Positions 48,033 to 60,290 of a stretch of 64,000 nt of DNA are shown here, one piece after another. The notes beneath the pieces were generated by a model. The model saw only the letters and a list, made by a program, of their open reading frames with translations. It was not told where the DNA came from and did not search any database. The first letter of the stretch is position 1; every line of letters begins with the position of its first letter. A program made the position numbers and the translations under genes. The stretch covers positions 8,184,001 through 8,248,000 of the forward strand of contig NC_061459.1 of the NCBI RefSeq assembly GCF_022581195.2, read 5' to 3'. This stretch comes from Helicoverpa zea (taxonomy: Eukaryota > Arthropoda > Insecta > Lepidoptera > Noctuidae).

Positions 48033-51000
48033 TAACACCTCGTGAGATTCGCCTGTTTCTTAACGGATTAGGTGCAGATTTAACGCTGAATTTTACGAAC
48101 AATTGTGGTATTTTAAAATGTCATCGGTTTGATGTGGCAATATAGGAATTAGCTAAGTACCTAAATGACCCAGAATCCTAAATTGTGTAAAGTAAACATA
48201 GATGTAATGTAAACTACGATTTCATTTTCAGCTGAAGGAAGTTTATTTACTTAATTGTAATTACGGTACGTGAGTATTTAATTAAGGATCACCCCGTTGT
48301 AGAAAAATTAAGTAATAATGTCTATTCCGAATTCCAGGAGCCCATCAATAGCAACATCACGTGTTCTTGCAATCAAACAGCTAAGCTAATTTCCATGCGG
48401 TATACTCCTGCATAATAATGCGAAATCAGCGTAAGTACCCACACCCTCTCTTTCTAATTACGGAATAACTTGGTGGAACAAAAAGAGATGACCCACTTTC
48501 GGGACCGGTCGTGCGAGATCGGGTGCGCACCGTTGCACACATTACGTGTTAGAAGATGGGGTTATGCACTGAGCGAATTGCGCTGGTGTAACGGAACACA
48601 ACCGATGTGAATTTTCTCGCCCTAATACCGTTTTTGCGTACTTTTTCCGATTTTGTAACGTTACCGACGGCACTTGTGCAACGGTTGACATGACTGCAAT
48701 TCGAGTCTCAGCATAAATTTCCTAAAGGAGGTTAGGTTAGTGGTTAAAAAAGTAAGCACGTGTATCTTGCTGATTACACCTACAATGAGGTTTGTAATTG
48801 CATCAATCGAAATAAAAATAAGAATTGCGTTATATGTTGTTCGATATCCAAACAAATACCATCCAGTATACCTACATATTAGAAATGTGCTGTAAAAATG
48901 AATGTTACCACCTAGTTGATTTCCTAAACATGCAGGACTGCATGCTTTGTTATCTTATGTGTGTCAGTAGCCAAAGTTCAACAACTTTCGACACTGGGTC
49001 AAATAAGACTAAGAAAAGTGATGAATCTCAACAGTTTAGTAACTAACATAGGTATAAAAATCCATTGTCTGCCATGTTAAGTATATTTACGTTAGATATA
49101 AAATCCCAAACCAATGAGCCTTGAAAATGTTTAAAACTTCAGAAATTGCGAACAGGAACTTTGTTATTAACTAAGTAATTTTTGCAAAGGTTGTCATTTA
49201 TAATATTTATACCAGGAAATAGTCGGCTATTATTGAGCGACGGAAAACTTAATTGACGATTGCAAGTGTTTTTAGTAAGTAAATCGTCGGTAAGTAACTT
49301 ACATTATTTTGAAAATTACGACAGAATAGTGCTATCGCATGAACTACAAGCGTAGGTCACGTTATGTAGCTACATATCCGAAAGTTTTTGAGTGAAACAA
49401 CGGTGCTACGCACATCACCCAATTTCCGTAGCCAACTCTTAACCAAGGCAGCCATAACAGTGTAAAAATGATTGCACGGGCATGATTATGTTCTTTGACG
49501 CACTTAATTCTTAGTACCAAATATGCAAGTTTTCATAAAATAAATATAACCGAAATGTAATCGCAGAAATGAAAGGATCAGACATTGTAAGACTTCAGAA
49601 TTCTATTATTTATCTTTGTATAAAGTACCTGCGTTGAGTATCGATGTGAAAGAAAATATTGAGTAATATAATGTTGCAAGTAACAAGCAATTTCGTAACA
49701 GTTGTAATATAGTACCCACGTTAAGCAAGCCTAGGCTTAGGTAACTCGCCATAGTTCCGAGAGAGATTATAACATCCTGCTTTGAGGACGAAGGCAATAC
49801 GATTGGTTTCTTAGCAAATACATTTCTTAGCTGCGGTGGGCGTGCCTTACAGTTGGCCAGGTACTCATTGGGGTATCAATTAAGCATTTATTTATTCAAC
49901 CATTTTCTGGAAAAAATCCATTATTTCAATAAATATAAATGAAACTTCTTGTACTGTATGCTAATCTAATAAAATTGCTGAAGGAAGTAATTCGTCCCTA
50001 AGATTCTATTAGAACGTTTAATAAAGATAATTGACATGTTTAGCAAACCAGAAGTGTGCAATTGTCGTAAGAGCAATCGTCGGGTGCTATTAGAGAAAGG
50101 ATGGCAACCGGCAATGTTCGCGCGTTGCACAGCGTGGTGTGTGGTAACACACGGGTCGCGACCACAGACTCCCCTACGAGTTTCTCAAGCAAGGATAGTG
50201 TCCGGGCGCGGCGGCAGCGGCGGCGCTCGCAGCCAACATGCAGCTACGTAATCCCGCAGCAACGGCACTTCCTGAAGGTGGCGCAAGCGGTACGCGAATG
50301 TCGGCCGAGCATTTCGCGCCACTTTCGTAATTCGTTGCGTGGTGCGACCGGCCGCCTTGCCTGGCCCGCAGGAAGTAAAAGTTCGAAGGTAAGAAAGTAG
50401 GTCTCCGCTGTAATTGGCAACGCGCCTGCATACTGATGTTTACTATATTTATATAGGTTGCGATGTGAGCACCTGTGAATACAACACCACCAATCGACAA
50501 AAATGTCTCAATGTAACAAGGACTAAGTAATACGGGTTCCCCTGTATTTGTAAGAGCTACGTTAGTCAATGCCGATTTTTCCTAGAAAATAAATATAACT
50601 GTCCAAGATTGAAGACACGTTGCAAAGGATTTATATCAGTGACGTCCACTAACCATGCAAGATTTCATCGGATTGTCAGGAAATAGGTTGAGATTGTATT
50701 TATTTGATTTATAGCAAATGCTATTTTGTAACACTATTAAAGGGTCCGTAGACAACACGTATGTGTGTTACGCACGCTGTCCGTATGACATAACTCGCAT
50801 GGACAAGGCGCAGGCGGCGCTGCTGACCCAATCCGCTTGCTCTATGACGTAACGCAGCAGTGAGCTCGAGCGACCAAACGCTACGAACTAGGCCGAGATG
50901 CGCCAAAACTTATACGCTGTTTGCGCAACATGTGACCCCACATAATGTGCATTCGGGTTTATGTATCTAATTTACCTATTAATTAGGTTTACATTAAGTA

Positions 51001-51880
51001 ATGTAAGGATGCTTAAAGGATTTCGATTTATGAAATATTAATAGGATAAAAATGTTCATCCGCAAAAATATTCAAATATCACGACAGGCTCTAAAACTCG
51101 GCTCGGAATTTGCAAATAACCGCAAAAGCAATGGATTTCACAAAAGCATTGCAAGGAAGTGTGCACCACCAGCGTCCATGGCGGGGGCGATGCGCGCGCG
51201 CCGTGCCGCAGAAATTGGGCGGCGCGCGGTGCGGTCTGCGCTGTGCAATGGAGGAAGTGCTGTTATCTGATGAGCTTGCGACAGACTACGACGCTCGCTT
51301 TGCGAAATCTCAGCTGTTACGAATTCTGCGATAATACCAAGATGAGGCAAAATGCTGAGAATTCCTAGAATAACAGTGACATTTAAGAAACATGATCACA
51401 CAGACGAGACAATGAAACTAGCCTAAAATTAATTTCAATAGTCACATCTAATTGTGGATGTTTTTCGCGTGAGTTGAGCGCTGTTTGTTGGTTCGGGTGA
51501 AACTTTTAAGGTTATACAAATCAAACAACGGGTAGCATTGAGACTAAACAATTTAACGCAACTGTTGAAAGGAGGAGACATAGAGCATTTTTTGTGAGTG
51601 AAAACGTCATACGCAGAACGCGTGAGGCTAATTGGAGTAACGTTTATAAAGATAGAAAATTAATGAGAAAGTGTTTGCTTGCAGTAATCTACTGCTGTAA
51701 ATCTGTTGTTTGTAATACATACCTAAAAAATATGCATTGATTTGTCACGATCATTGAAATATTTATAAAATTCATGTATGTAATAGGTACATATTTACTT
51801 ACTTATCTAAGCACATTTGTGTTTTAATTTAAAATATTTTGATGCCGCCTTACAGTTAGGAAAATATAAATATGTAAACA
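48033..51880. other. Gene-free region with CpG-rich islands
   Basis: No supported gene. Islands lie at 48500-48540, 50200-50370, 50790-50900 and 51160-51300. ETS cores are at 50266 (CACTTCCTG), 50369 (CAGGAAGTA), 51153 (AAGGAAGTG) and 51252 (AGGAAGTGC). The open frames of 60-130 codons in the 50-51 kb islands occur on both strands in several phases and are composition artefacts. Confidence 0.35.
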
Positions 51881-52073
51881 CTAACGGCCAGTTTCTTCAT
51901 CAAAAGTTAAAGTTAAAGTAATGTCTAAAGTAAAAGTAACGGTCAAATTCGTTTTTTCAAGGCAAAGTGACAGCAAAACTAATAGAAAATTTGAATTTGA
52001 CCGTTACTTTTACTTTAGACATAACTTTGACTTTTACTTTGGCTTTAACTTTTGATGAAGAAACTGGCTGTTA
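51881..52073. mobile_element. Fold-back MITE, copy 2
   Basis: This copy is ~95% identical by eye to 5943-6137, with the same ends (CTAACGGCCAGTTTCTTCAT and its complement with G to A) and the same internal GTAACGGTCAAATTC block. Flanks are CA on the left and TA on the right, consistent with a TA target with one substitution. Both copies keep the fold-back structure. Confidence 0.85.
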
Positions 52074-55000
52074 GTAATGTTCCCAATGGAGTTTAACCAC
52101 TTTTATCGCTGAAGGTATTTTTCAGAAGGTAAATACTTAAATCCCTTCAGTTGATTCTAGTAATCGAAAATTACAAGATTGAGAATTTAACTTTTGCTGT
52201 ACCTACTAAAAGTAATAAGAAAAAAAATGCTAAATTGATATAATCATTTATACAACGTATCACTTAATACTTGTTATTTGTGATGTACAATTTTTGCTTT
52301 AATCTCCAAACAAGCCACTTGTCGCTAATTACTATTTAACTGTTTAGTCTAGCGAGATAATAAACGTTTGTTACGTGCTCGCTCGCCGAACGATTGTTTA
52401 TAATCAAACGTTTTTGCAGTTGTTTTATTCATAATTGCCGTTCATGTTAGCGTTTATTACAAATAAACTTTGTAAAAAAGAAATCCAACAAATATTGAAT
52501 AAATTAAGACATATGTTCTTGAGCTCGCGTCGGACTCACAGGTACTTACTAGATGGCATCACACATGCAAATAGCATAGGTCGACGTCTGTACTTGGCAA
52601 TGACATTGTTGCCAAAATATTATTCACAAAACAGTCGAAGCTTAAATCTCGCATCACTCGTTAAATTATATTCGCATTAATGTTATTGACGTAATTATGT
52701 TATCTACTGAACCAAAAAGCCTCTTCCACGATGGAGTAGCGAAGAGGAAACTTCGACCGACTTCAAAGGGAGCCGGAAACCGGAACCGCGGTAAGGGTTA
52801 GAGCGGAGACGACGCCCGTTTCCGGCGGAAGTGCGGCGCCAGGAAGGTGGGTAGATAGAAAGAAGACAAATAAACCGACGCCATATTGCCGGACTCCAAT
52901 CGATAAATCCGTTCAGTTTTGCATGTTCCTTACGTACGACTTCCGTCTCCTGTTTACTTTTGACGTTACAGCGCTACAAAACACCAACAACGAAAGCGCT
53001 GAAAAAGTATTGGAAAAGCTTTCCTTTGAAACTTTTTGTTGTGACATGTTTACTTCGGATTTATTCCTTTATAGAAGAGAATCGCTTTGAAGCGATGATA
53101 ACGATGCAAGGCGTGACTTAATTAACTGAGTATCATACTATGACACTACCAGCTTTAAATAAAATTCAATAACTGTCGTTACTCATACATATAACAAACA
53201 CAGGAACTAGATAGCATGTTATCAGAACGCTCGGACACAAGGAAATGATTAAAGAATTGAGGAGGATCCTCTACTTCCTCAATAGTTGCTTCCGTATGTA
53301 CATTTTCATGACCTATCGTCACTTACCATGTTTGTGTACGTAAATGAATTCGAGTTGACTTGACTATGAAATCACGCATTTAACTATGAGGGAATTTCGA
53401 AACAACCTCCTCCTGGGGACCCTTGCTTGGCTAAAAACGTTTAGTTTGCGAACTTTGCGATTTTCATTAAAACACGGGGGACATCTCTTTGGAATCTTAT
53501 CTCCCAAACGGTCGTTCAAACCGCGCGTGGTGAACGGAAAGCAAGTACTAAATGCGCACTAATTCCTATTTAATGATTTGAAGAAACGTAACTTTTACAA
53601 AATTCCAGTAGTAAAAAGCTTGAATGTCTTTACAATGTAAGTAATTTGTACGGAGCAAAGGTAAAATGGCAGAGTTGCAAAGCGCGCGTGCCGCTGCGTT
53701 GAAGCGTGAGAGTTATTGATAATTTTGCTATATTACAGTTTTTTTTCTCGATTCTGATCACTAATACCCGAAGTTAAGTTTTGGTGTAGGCAACTCTTAA
53801 AACTTACAATTTTACTGCCACGAATCTAGTAGAAGGATTTTGAGTATTATGCCATATCGATTTATTATGACGATTATGTCATGTATATCTAGGATTAAGA
53901 AAAGTCTTCATTTGTACACGAATAGGGTTTATTTAGATTCCGACTACAGAAATTAAGATGCGTGACAGCTATGTCATAGCTGATTGAGACAAGCAATATG
54001 AAAAGACGTTCTGCCTCAACGCAAACATGTTCCGATAAGAACAGAAGAATGATGATGATGAATACATGAAGGTTTTAAGAAAGATGTAATCGAACTCTAT
54101 CTACTTAGTACGTAGTAGAGGCGTAGCTGAACCTATGATGTCGGTATTGTTAAAAATTTAATGTTTACAACAAGCGTGTGTGGATAAGAGAGGTGTTAAG
54201 TCACGCGAATTCTAGGAAGCGGACATAATTTATCCAAAAAACATTTTCAACGTTAGTTATATGCCTAATAATATCGCTGGCTATCTTGTTTTTAGCACTC
54301 GCGTTTTTAGCATGTTGCATCTTCTATTAATACGATCATTTAAACAAAATGGTTCTAAAGAATTTAATGTGGACTTATTATTCGCGTAATGTTAATACGG
54401 GTGTTTACAATTTAAAAATTGTTTATTTTCCTGTTGTTGATTGTTGGCTGAAAGGGAAAATAAAATAACGTAGGTATATCATTATATTTCGGTAGTTAAG
54501 TGTGCGTATGTCCTGGTGCTGACCATTTATATCTACTAGACTGGTTATAAAGTCACCCGCCAAATAACAAAGCAGCAATAAAATTCATACTGGTTTGTAT
54601 TGATTGACTAATGAATGAGGTACGAATTCCTTAAACAAAATGAAGCCGACATTAGCATCCTTCAGTAATGTTGTCTAAAGATATTTGCCTCTATCGGGAC
54701 TTCCCAAAGACAAGTTGTAGAGCGAAAAAATATATCGTCATAACAAGATAACCAGATAATTTTATAGTGAGAAGACGTAAAGATTCAAGTAAGTACTACC
54801 GGAGATAATTAACATTATTTTTTCAACGTTCCACGCTAAGTAAGAGATTTCAATTAAGCGAGATACTTTTTGGAATAAGCTAATTTACATAAAATCTTTA
54901 TACAGGTTCTGCGATATAAAAACGAATTAAGTACCGAAGTAAAGTTAGGCAGAGCAGAACGAACCGGGTGTCCGCACGAGGAAGGAAACAAGTTGATATT

Positions 55001-56968
55001 TGGCATCGTGCTACTCAACCGGTTTCGCAAGTGTTATTCTGTAAACGAGATGACTCTGGACTTTCCGATCACACATATATTTTTTTACCTACAGTTTTTT
55101 TTGTGTCGCTCATATGTGGAGGACTACAACAGCTTTTTACTGACGGACGAATCGAAGGTCACGCGGAACTTGAGTCTAGCCCGACGAGAATAATTTTTGC
55201 TTGGAATTACGAAGGAAGTAATAAAAACTAAATGAGAATTGATAGAGCAGGTAACATTTATAAAATGCTTTTAATTTTATAATATTATTGAGTTTTAAGC
55301 GTGGGGCTTATTTATGCCAATTACCAATGCTGGAGTGTATAAGTAAGTTTTCAGTTTAAATTAATCTGTGCGTTACATTGGAATTTTAGACATTTTAAAG
55401 TAATTTCAGATCAGTAATATTTTCAGCATTATTCAGGAAACTTATTATTTTGTTGTCTGGTAACTTTGTGCATCTTGGCAAGGGGAAAACCTAGAGATAA
55501 AGACTTAGGGATCGATGTTTATAAATACAACATTTGGCGCTTATTTAACATTAACAATACCTAACCTGATTTGTATTGAAAATTTATAATTTGATATTGA
55601 TGTAAATTTCCATACATGACCGAGCGCGTTTTGTGGGCTAAAAAACTAATTTGTAAATCTAATAGTAACAATTTGTTCAAAGCCTGTTTTGATAGTCATA
55701 GAATATGTTTTTCAGGCATATTAATGGCCAGGATATTTAACTGAGTAGATAAACATGTCGCCGTCTTATTCTCATCTCAGCTTCATTAATATGTAGATGA
55801 AGTTGTAATGAATATGTATGGCCACCGAGAAGAGGCCTCGACGACCGCTCTAGAGGTCAATGTCAGTTGAAAGATACGACCACTCAACTGAGAACCTTAA
55901 CAGGCAGTTTACTTCCCTTTCTCTTTTTACATTTACGAAGCACTTTAGAAAATACGAGGGCTCAAATAATGATTGCCTTAATGCAAACTACCGGTTCCGC
56001 GTGGTGTAAGTACTCCTAAAGTTATCACATATTGTTAGACCTAAAATGAGTTTCAGCGCTAATGCTTTGCTAAAATATTTGTCCGTCGCGGCGTGGAAAT
56101 TTGGTTCAGTGACGTTTTTTTTATTACTTCAGTCTACGTACAAATTGGACTTTGCTATTGTCCACTAAAGGAGTTGTGAAGTAAAATATTTTTAGTTCTC
56201 ACAATATTTCAAATTCAAATTATCGTAGATCATAATACGACGTACTGAGCAAGATTGGAGACAAATTATACAGTTTCTACAGTAGGTATGATCTGAACTA
56301 AGAGATAAAGTTAGAAATACTGGTTTTTGCCACTACAGTCGCTTAATTAAGTTTCGACATTTTTTTTCTAAAGGAAACTGTATCTACATTACCTTTATAA
56401 TCGCAGACAAATCTAAAAGCTTCCTCCTTTCAAAGTGGACAAAAAATGTCTATCACGACATTTTAGTTAACTGCTACTTAGATAGGAATCCCATTGCCAT
56501 GAAAAATTCTGTCTGGCTGACAGGAACTAATTAATTATTAGTCACTAATACTACTTACTTTAAGTGGATATTCAAAATAACATTCGACTACAACCGATTA
56601 GATTAGTAAACAAATGACTATTCTCTTGTAGCTCTTTGCTAGTCATGTGAAAGATTTTAAGTTCCTTACCCAATCGGACATTACATATACTTAATTATCT
56701 ATTGCCTGAATACATAATATTATTACGAAGGATGCTGTCATACATACATAATATAAATACATTACTGTGGTGAGGTAATTTGTGTAAGCATGATTCACGG
56801 TTGACCTGTGGACTTTCAAAGATTTTCCGCAAGACATCCTATTTTCTTGTCAATCATCGACTTACAGATGTTTAGTCATAATATGTATTTTTTGTTTAGG
56901 TGGTAACTTTACACTCTCCTTATCTAATGCAGTACCTACTGCGAATGAACTGTAATAGAGCTGGTTTA
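52074..56968. other. Gene-free region with CpG/ETS island at 52.8 kb
   Basis: No supported gene. The island at 52735-52945 has GCGGAAGTGCG (52825), CGACGCCATATTGCC (52878) and ACTTCCGT (52939), again ETS plus GCCAT. TACTTCCTCAATAGTTGCTTCCG lies near 53271. The remainder is AT-rich, with an open frame at 54968-55231 that I do not recognise. Confidence 0.35.
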
Positions 56969-56969
56969 G

Positions 56970-58767
56970 CTCTATAGGACCCTTTTTTTTTCCGACGTCA
57001 AAAATCATCAAATGACCCCTCCCGCTGTGGGTTAGCAGCGGTGAGGGAGTGTCAGACTCTTACTGACTAAAAACCGTCGTGTTCCGTCATAGGCCTTTTA
57101 TGTACCAGGGCCGCGGTATCTCTTTAGAACAGTGGTTCCCAAACTTATTTTGTCTAATGCCCACTTTGAGAATAAATATTTTTTTAGCGCCCCCATTTTT
57201 TAGGGTTCCGTACCCAAGGGGTAAAACGGGACCCTATTGTTTTCGCTCCTCTGTCCGTCCGTGCGTCCGTCCGTCTGTCACGAGACTGTATCTCATGAAC
57301 CGTGATAGTTAGAGAGTTGAAATTTTCACAGATGATATATTCAGTGCCGGTTTTAACTCTACCAGCGCCCTGGGCAAGATTTCTATGGTGCCCTCCAACT
57401 GCAATTCAAACCCATACGAAAAACAGTATATACAGGAATGAATTTTATCCAGTGCGCAAACTTTGTCAACTTATAGTTAAATAAGTTTTATAGATACGTA
57501 TATTTTTATTTTGTTGTGTTTTAGTACAAAAAAGAAAAGTTATTGTTATCGAAAGATGTTTATTTTGTAACCGATAGTACCGTCACAGTCGTCACAGTAG
57601 GCACGGGCGCGGCAACGCGAAACCGGTTTACTGACGCGAGCGCTGCTCCAAGCGCGTTAGAATAGTTGGTATCCATATTTTGCTGATTTTAGGGCGGACA
57701 AAAGAGTTAAAAAAATTTTTTTACTGATGATGCAGATATGTTCTGTTAATGATTCTGGACCACCAGCTTTTTTTTGTGCACTGCTTAAAATTCATTCCTG
57801 TATGTAGTTACCGATTGCGCGAGCGAAGCGAGCGCGATTTTTTTTTTATAGTTAACAAGTCAAAGCAAAAATTACGTAAAATGTAGCCCAATCGTACATA
57901 AGTTATTGCTGGTTGGTGAATGCAAAAACACGGGAACAGAGTTTCTGATTGCGTGAAAATTTTTGTTATATTTTAGAACTCAAAACAAAAATTAATTAAA
58001 ATGTAGCCCAAACGTACATAACTCTTTGTTGATGTTGGCGCCTATGTATTAAAATTTTGGGACTTAAAGTAGTACCTACCGTAAATAAGAAAGTTCATAT
58101 GGAAACTAGAAGATACTTTCTTATTAATAAAAAAACTTAAAAACGACGCTACCTTTTTGCTAAGGTAGACTAAACATTTTTTTAAATTAAAAACAACTGT
58201 AAAGTGAAGCAAACCCGAAATTTTTTGAGTTTTGGATCACTAAAAGTCCTAAACATATATAATAAAAGGCAACTGTGAAATGAAGAAGCCGCGAGCGAAG
58301 GGAGCGCGAATTTTTTTGAGTAATGGGACATTAAAAGTAGCTATATGTGATAAAAAATCAAGTGCAAAGTAGAGAAACCGCGAGCGAAGCGAGCGCGAAA
58401 ATGTTTGAGTTTTGGAACATAAAAGTAGTATTTGTTCGAGAATTTCTCAAATTTAACGCGGAATTAAACACAAACTAAAAGAAACCCTGACTGGATCGAC
58501 AGTCAGCAGCTGTATGTGTTTGTTTCTTCGGCGCTCCAACTTTCCGAGTTTGATCAATCTTTTAATTCATATTATTTGATGTTCACAAGTTGTTGTTGAG
58601 AGTAAATAAAATTACAAATGACCCCCCAAGCCTCTACACAACGCCTCCATTTTCTTTCTGGGTCTCTTACCGCCCCCCTTGAGACCTGCAACGCCCACAA
58701 GGGGGCGTTATCGCCCACTTTGGGAAAGACTGCTTTAGAACAACCCGCAGCCCTCTATAGGACCCTT
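56970..58767 (-). mobile_element. Retroelement fragment with 15-bp target duplication, split by a hAT element
   Basis: Direct repeats CTCTATAGGACCCTT at 56970-56984 and 58753-58767 bound a sequence that begins with a T run on the plus strand (a poly-A tail on the minus strand), followed by CGACGTCAAAAATCATCAAA and GTGTCAGACTCTTACTGACT, and ends AACCCGCAGCC. Without the inserted hAT and its duplicated 8 bp, it is about 157 bp. The phrase is a known frequent moth repeat in my memory. Poly-A plus target duplication indicates LINE-mediated insertion. Confidence 0.8.
57122..58740. mobile_element. Non-autonomous hAT element with 8-bp target duplication
   Basis: The element is 57130-58732. It starts CAGTGGTTCCCAAACTT and ends with the complement of CAGTCTTTCCCAAAGTG, typical hAT termini. 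CTTTAGAA flanks it at 57122-57129 and 58733-58740, a perfect 8-bp duplication. No transposase frame is visible. The interior is composite: a GGGTTCCGTACCC block with (CCGT)n at 57255-57280, a stretch shared with window bases 1-190, and a degenerate ~88-bp tandem repeat at 58200-58445 carrying GCGAGCGAAGCGAGCGCG. Confidence 0.88.
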
Positions 58768-58770
58768 ACT

Positions 58771-59060
58771 GTTACAGCCTTTTTATCGTCCCACTGCTGG
58801 GCACAGGCCTCCTCTCACATGGAGAAGGATTGAGCATTAATCACCACGCTTGCTCAATGCGGGTTGGTGATTTCAGACTTTATAGTCCAGGTTTCCTCAA
58901 GATGTTTTCCTTCACCTTTTTATCAGCCATTGGTGTCTAAGTATACTTAGAAAGTACATACAAACTTAGAAAAGTTGCATTGGTACTTGCCTGACCCTGG
59001 AATCGAACCCACACCCACATACTCGAAAGGTTGGTTCTTTACCCACTAGGCCACCACGAC
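58771..59060 (-). mobile_element. tRNA-derived SINE, copy B with head
   Basis: Read on the minus strand, the head at 59060 has an A box (TGGCCTAGTGG, 59053-59043) and a B box (GGTTCGATTCC, 59009-58999). The body then runs to the TTTTTATCGTCCCACTGCTG region shared with 17428-17550. No clean target duplication was found. It lies directly against the split retroelement at 56970-58767. Confidence 0.82.
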
Positions 59061-60040
59061 TTTTTCGTCCCTTACCCAATTTAAACAGTCTTGCATACCA
59101 TTGAGTGTTACGACAATTCGTCATCTGGTGCAATATGAAACGTTGGACATTAAACTTATAGCGCCACTCCTTTATACGTCCCACTAACGTAGATTTGAGC
59201 AATTTAGCTGGCCAAAAGTCTTTTTTTTTTAAATAAAGGTTATCATCAAATTGTGGGTAAAATGGAAAGAGGAATACCCCAGCAATAAGAATTTACCACA
59301 TCTACCTACCGAACATGCGATATGCGCTTGCACCAGGAGTTAGAACTTGACCTTAGTGCAAATTTTACGTTATACGTTTTTAGAGATCTCGGTAGACGGT
59401 ATTAAAGAAAAATTATTTTTGTGCTATCTAATTGATATTAAGCAACTATTATGATGGATTCGAGTTGTGTAGGTAACAGATATTATATTTTAATATATTT
59501 TGAGTGTGATCACTTAATTTTTTATAGTATTATTTCAATTTTAAAAGAGGGTGTGTAAGCAAAATATTTTTTTAGTAATTTTCTTGTTTAAACACAATTT
59601 TGTTATATTATCGCGTTCGACCGCGTAACATTTTTTTTAGTTTTAGATATTTGACATATTAAACTAGCTTACGACATATTATTTGGCTGCGGATAGCTGC
59701 GGATGTCCGACTTACAGGCTTTTTAAGATTTGAAGCTCATACAAAAATAAAATACTTTTTTCTTTAAAATGTCACAAAGTGCATTTTTTTTGTTTTGGGT
59801 ACCTCTGGCGTAAAAATAGTGACCCTACGTTATATTTACAATAAAATACAATAGCAAGATCTGACTAATTTGGAAGAAAAACTAAATTACCTAGGAAACT
59901 AACTTTTGACCTATTAGGGTGACACACCTGATAATATAAGCAGTTTTAAACAAAGATTTGCATATTTTAAAATAGCTACGAAAGTAAGAAACTGAAACTG
60001 TAAAAAAAATCCTTAAAACTAATGAGAATTGGTTAAGCAG
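59061..60040. other. No gene; AT-rich
   Basis: Long homopolymer T and A tracts and no supported gene. It may be part of a large decayed element together with 60041-60280. Confidence 0.3.
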
Positions 60041-60290
60041 AACATTTGAACGCCCGACAAGTGTTGGAAATCGACCGGGGCGGCCATCTAAATCACTTAA
60101 AGATTGTAGTGAGAGGACTAAACGAAGGAAAACTAAAGAAATACGAAACTGAAGAAATGTGATCAACAAAAAAAAACATCAAAGCAAGATTATTTTGCCC
60201 TGAAACAATAAAATATGCTACTACCAGCTGAATCAAACACAGAGTCTGATATATCAGAGGCAGAAAGTGAGGAATAAAAAAAATATTAAT
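60041..60290 (+). pseudogene. Decayed coding fragment, transposon-like
   Basis: One plus-strand phase reads RTFERPTSVGNRPGRPSKSL and then SERTKRRKTKEIR before a stop. GRPxKxxxDxSERxKRRKTxxxR is a phrase I recall from repetitive invertebrate proteins, though I cannot name the family. Stops interrupt the rest. The downstream segment reads acidic and Ser-rich in another phase before 60280. It is too short to be a working gene. Confidence 0.3.

Noticed and set aside
50036..51368. Cluster of 60-130-codon frames
   Set aside because: They occur on both strands and in many phases in CpG-rich islands with no conserved motif.
58999..59060. Possible minus-strand tRNA gene
   Set aside because: It is the tRNA-like head of the SINE whose body is shared with 17428-17550.
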